Shown in pieces: positions 52,815-53,781 of a stretch of 53,781 nucleotides of DNA (positions within the stretch are counted from its first letter, which is position 1; each line of letters opens with the position of its first letter). Origin of the DNA: Porphyromonadaceae bacterium (GTDB taxonomy: Bacteria; Bacteroidota; Bacteroidia; Bacteroidales; Dysgonomonadaceae); contig JALHIE010000014.1 in assembly GCA_022840285.1 (NCBI GenBank), positions 1 through 53,781 on the forward strand, written 5' to 3'. The notes below the pieces were generated by a model. The model was not told the origin of the DNA, ran no database searches, and was given only the letters and a program-made list of their open reading frames with translations. A program made the position numbers and the translations under genes.

Positions 52815-53759
52815 TTACAGCCACTTCCTTTTCTTGAAATACAACAGGATGGCCAGTGATGAAAGCACCATCAACCCGATGGATACGGGATATCCCCATT
52901 TCATGTTCAGTTCCGGCATGGCAGTGAAATTCATCCCGTAAATACTGGCGATAAGTGTGGGCGGCATAAAGATCACCGACACAATGGTAAAGATCTTGAT
53001 GATGTTGTTCTGTTCAATATTTACATAACCCAAAAACGTATCCTGCAGGTAGTCCAACCGGTCAAAACTGAACTTGATATGCTCTACCAGCGAGTTGATG
53101 TCGCGGATCATCATGGATAGTTTCGGCTGTAGTTCCTTGGGAATAAAATCGCTGCGTAACATGCTCGAAACCGTACGTTGCTTATCGATAATGTTCTCGC
53201 GAAGCATCATGGTCTTTTCCTGTAGGTTCTTGATCTCACCCAACAACTCCTTATCGGCCTCCTGCAGACTCAGGCTGTTGCTGAGCTGAGTAATCTTGTG
53301 CGTCATGTTCTCGATCATGTCGGCGTCAAACTCCACCCGGGTTTCAAGTAAAGCCACCAAGACATCCGCACCGGTATTGTACCCTTTAGGGTTTGCCGAT
53401 ATCTTTTTCACCGTTTCGTGAAACGAAATGAGTTCTTCGCTGCGAACCGTAACCAATATATTGTTTTTGAGTATAAACGACACCGGATCACTTTCGAAGT
53501 TCGACAAAAGGAAGTTCGAGTTAACCACCAGCGTATCCTGCGTCTCGATGTAACGCGACGACATCTCGATCTCGATCATTTCCTCCTCTTCCTGAATGTA
53601 GATTTTCAGAAAGTCTTCGAGTTCGTTTTCCACCTCTTCGTCAACGTCGTTAAGGTCTATCCAGAGAAAACTCTGGATAGGATTTGATTTGAGAAAATCA
53701 AGGCTGCGGCTGAGTCTAACCACGCCGTCTTTGTGGTAAAAGAGTTTGATTTCCGCCAT
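52815..53759 (-). CDS. corA: CorA-family magnesium/cobalt transporter
   Basis: This 314-residue inner-membrane channel carries magnesium. The long N-terminal cytoplasmic domain is followed by two transmembrane helices near the C-terminus, with the selectivity motif YGMNF after the first helix (SIYGMNFTAMPEL) and the basic ending KKRKWL. Length is normal. It is convergent with the GH13 gene and starts 22 bases before the window edge, so its promoter is mostly outside. Confidence 0.95.
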   Translation of the reverse strand: MAEIKLFYHKDGVVRLSRSLDFLKSNPIQSFLWIDLNDVDEEVENELEDFLKIYIQEEEEMIEIEMSSRYIETQDTLVVNSNFLLSNFESDPVSFILKNNILVTVRSEELISFHETVKKISANPKGYNTGADVLVALLETRVEFDADMIENMTHKITQLSNSLSLQEADKELLGEIKNLQEKTMMLRENIIDKQRTVSSMLRSDFIPKELQPKLSMMIRDINSLVEHIKFSFDRLDYLQDTFLGYVNIEQNNIIKIFTIVSVIFMPPTLIASIYGMNFTAMPELNMKWGYPVSIGLMVLSSLAILLYFKKRKWL

Positions 53760-53781
53760 GATGTTTCGGTTTTTAATCGAT

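Noticed and set aside
1..53781. CRISPR arrays, rRNA genes, integrases or transposases
   Set aside because: I saw no regularly spaced repeats, rRNA-like sequence or mobile-element protein motifs in any frame.

Overview
This window looks like a chromosomal segment of a Bacteroidota (Bacteroidales) bacterium, possibly of the Dysgonomonadaceae/Porphyromonadaceae type. The phylum call rests on a SusC/SusD pair, many secreted lipoproteins with short N-terminal lipoboxes, Bacteroidota-type promoters (TTTG, about 19-21 bases, TAnnTTTG), weak Shine-Dalgarno sequences, a Bacteroidota-style LptD, and a threonine operon whose kinase is a phosphoglycerate-mutase-like protein. The family-level call is inference. 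I see no rRNA, tRNA, CRISPR array, phage or complete insertion sequence.

Bases 1-20500 are a polysaccharide utilization locus (PUL). It begins inside a SusC gene and continues with SusD, two surface lipoproteins (DUF4959/DUF5000-like and DUF4998-discoidin-like), an intergenic element closed by a 13-bp perfect inverted repeat, and a GH95 fucosidase/galactosidase. Two secreted FAD oxidoreductases, an unassigned TIM-barrel-like protein, KduI, KduD, a DUF4861 protein and a beta-helix lyase-like lipoprotein follow. Facing these is a decayed minus-strand cluster: a BNR-4 protein, a GH88 unsaturated glucuronyl hydrolase and an unidentified C-terminal fragment. The gene set suggests uptake and breakdown of a fucose- or L-galactose-decorated, uronic-acid-containing glycan, with KduI/KduD channelling unsaturated uronate products.

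Bases 20700-34230 are mostly housekeeping. A 22-codon threonine-rich leader peptide precedes thrA, an iPGM-like homoserine kinase gene and thrC, and is a likely attenuator. LptD, RarA, a Tat-exported xylose-isomerase-like protein, a rubredoxin/membrane fusion, a BASS transporter and a PlsC-like acyltransferase follow.

Bases 34239-43426 hold a GH92 mannosidase, an adenine deaminase, and a minus-strand operon of a DUF1080 lipoprotein, a Tat-exported Gfo/Idh/MocA oxidoreductase and a 1104-residue fusion of a GH43-like beta-propeller to GH95. This operon resembles the oxidative (3-keto) route of glycoside cleavage joined to a conventional exo-glycosidase.

Bases 43577-53759 carry pyrophosphatase, a NamZ-like muramidase overlapping a MerR regulator, alaS (with an apparent single-base frameshift), a LacI regulator, an MFS sugar transporter, a GH13 amylase broken by an out-of-frame deletion, and CorA. 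Because alaS is normally essential, its frameshift warns that some disruptions here may be sequencing errors. The multiply deleted genes at 18.4-20.5 kb look truly decayed.
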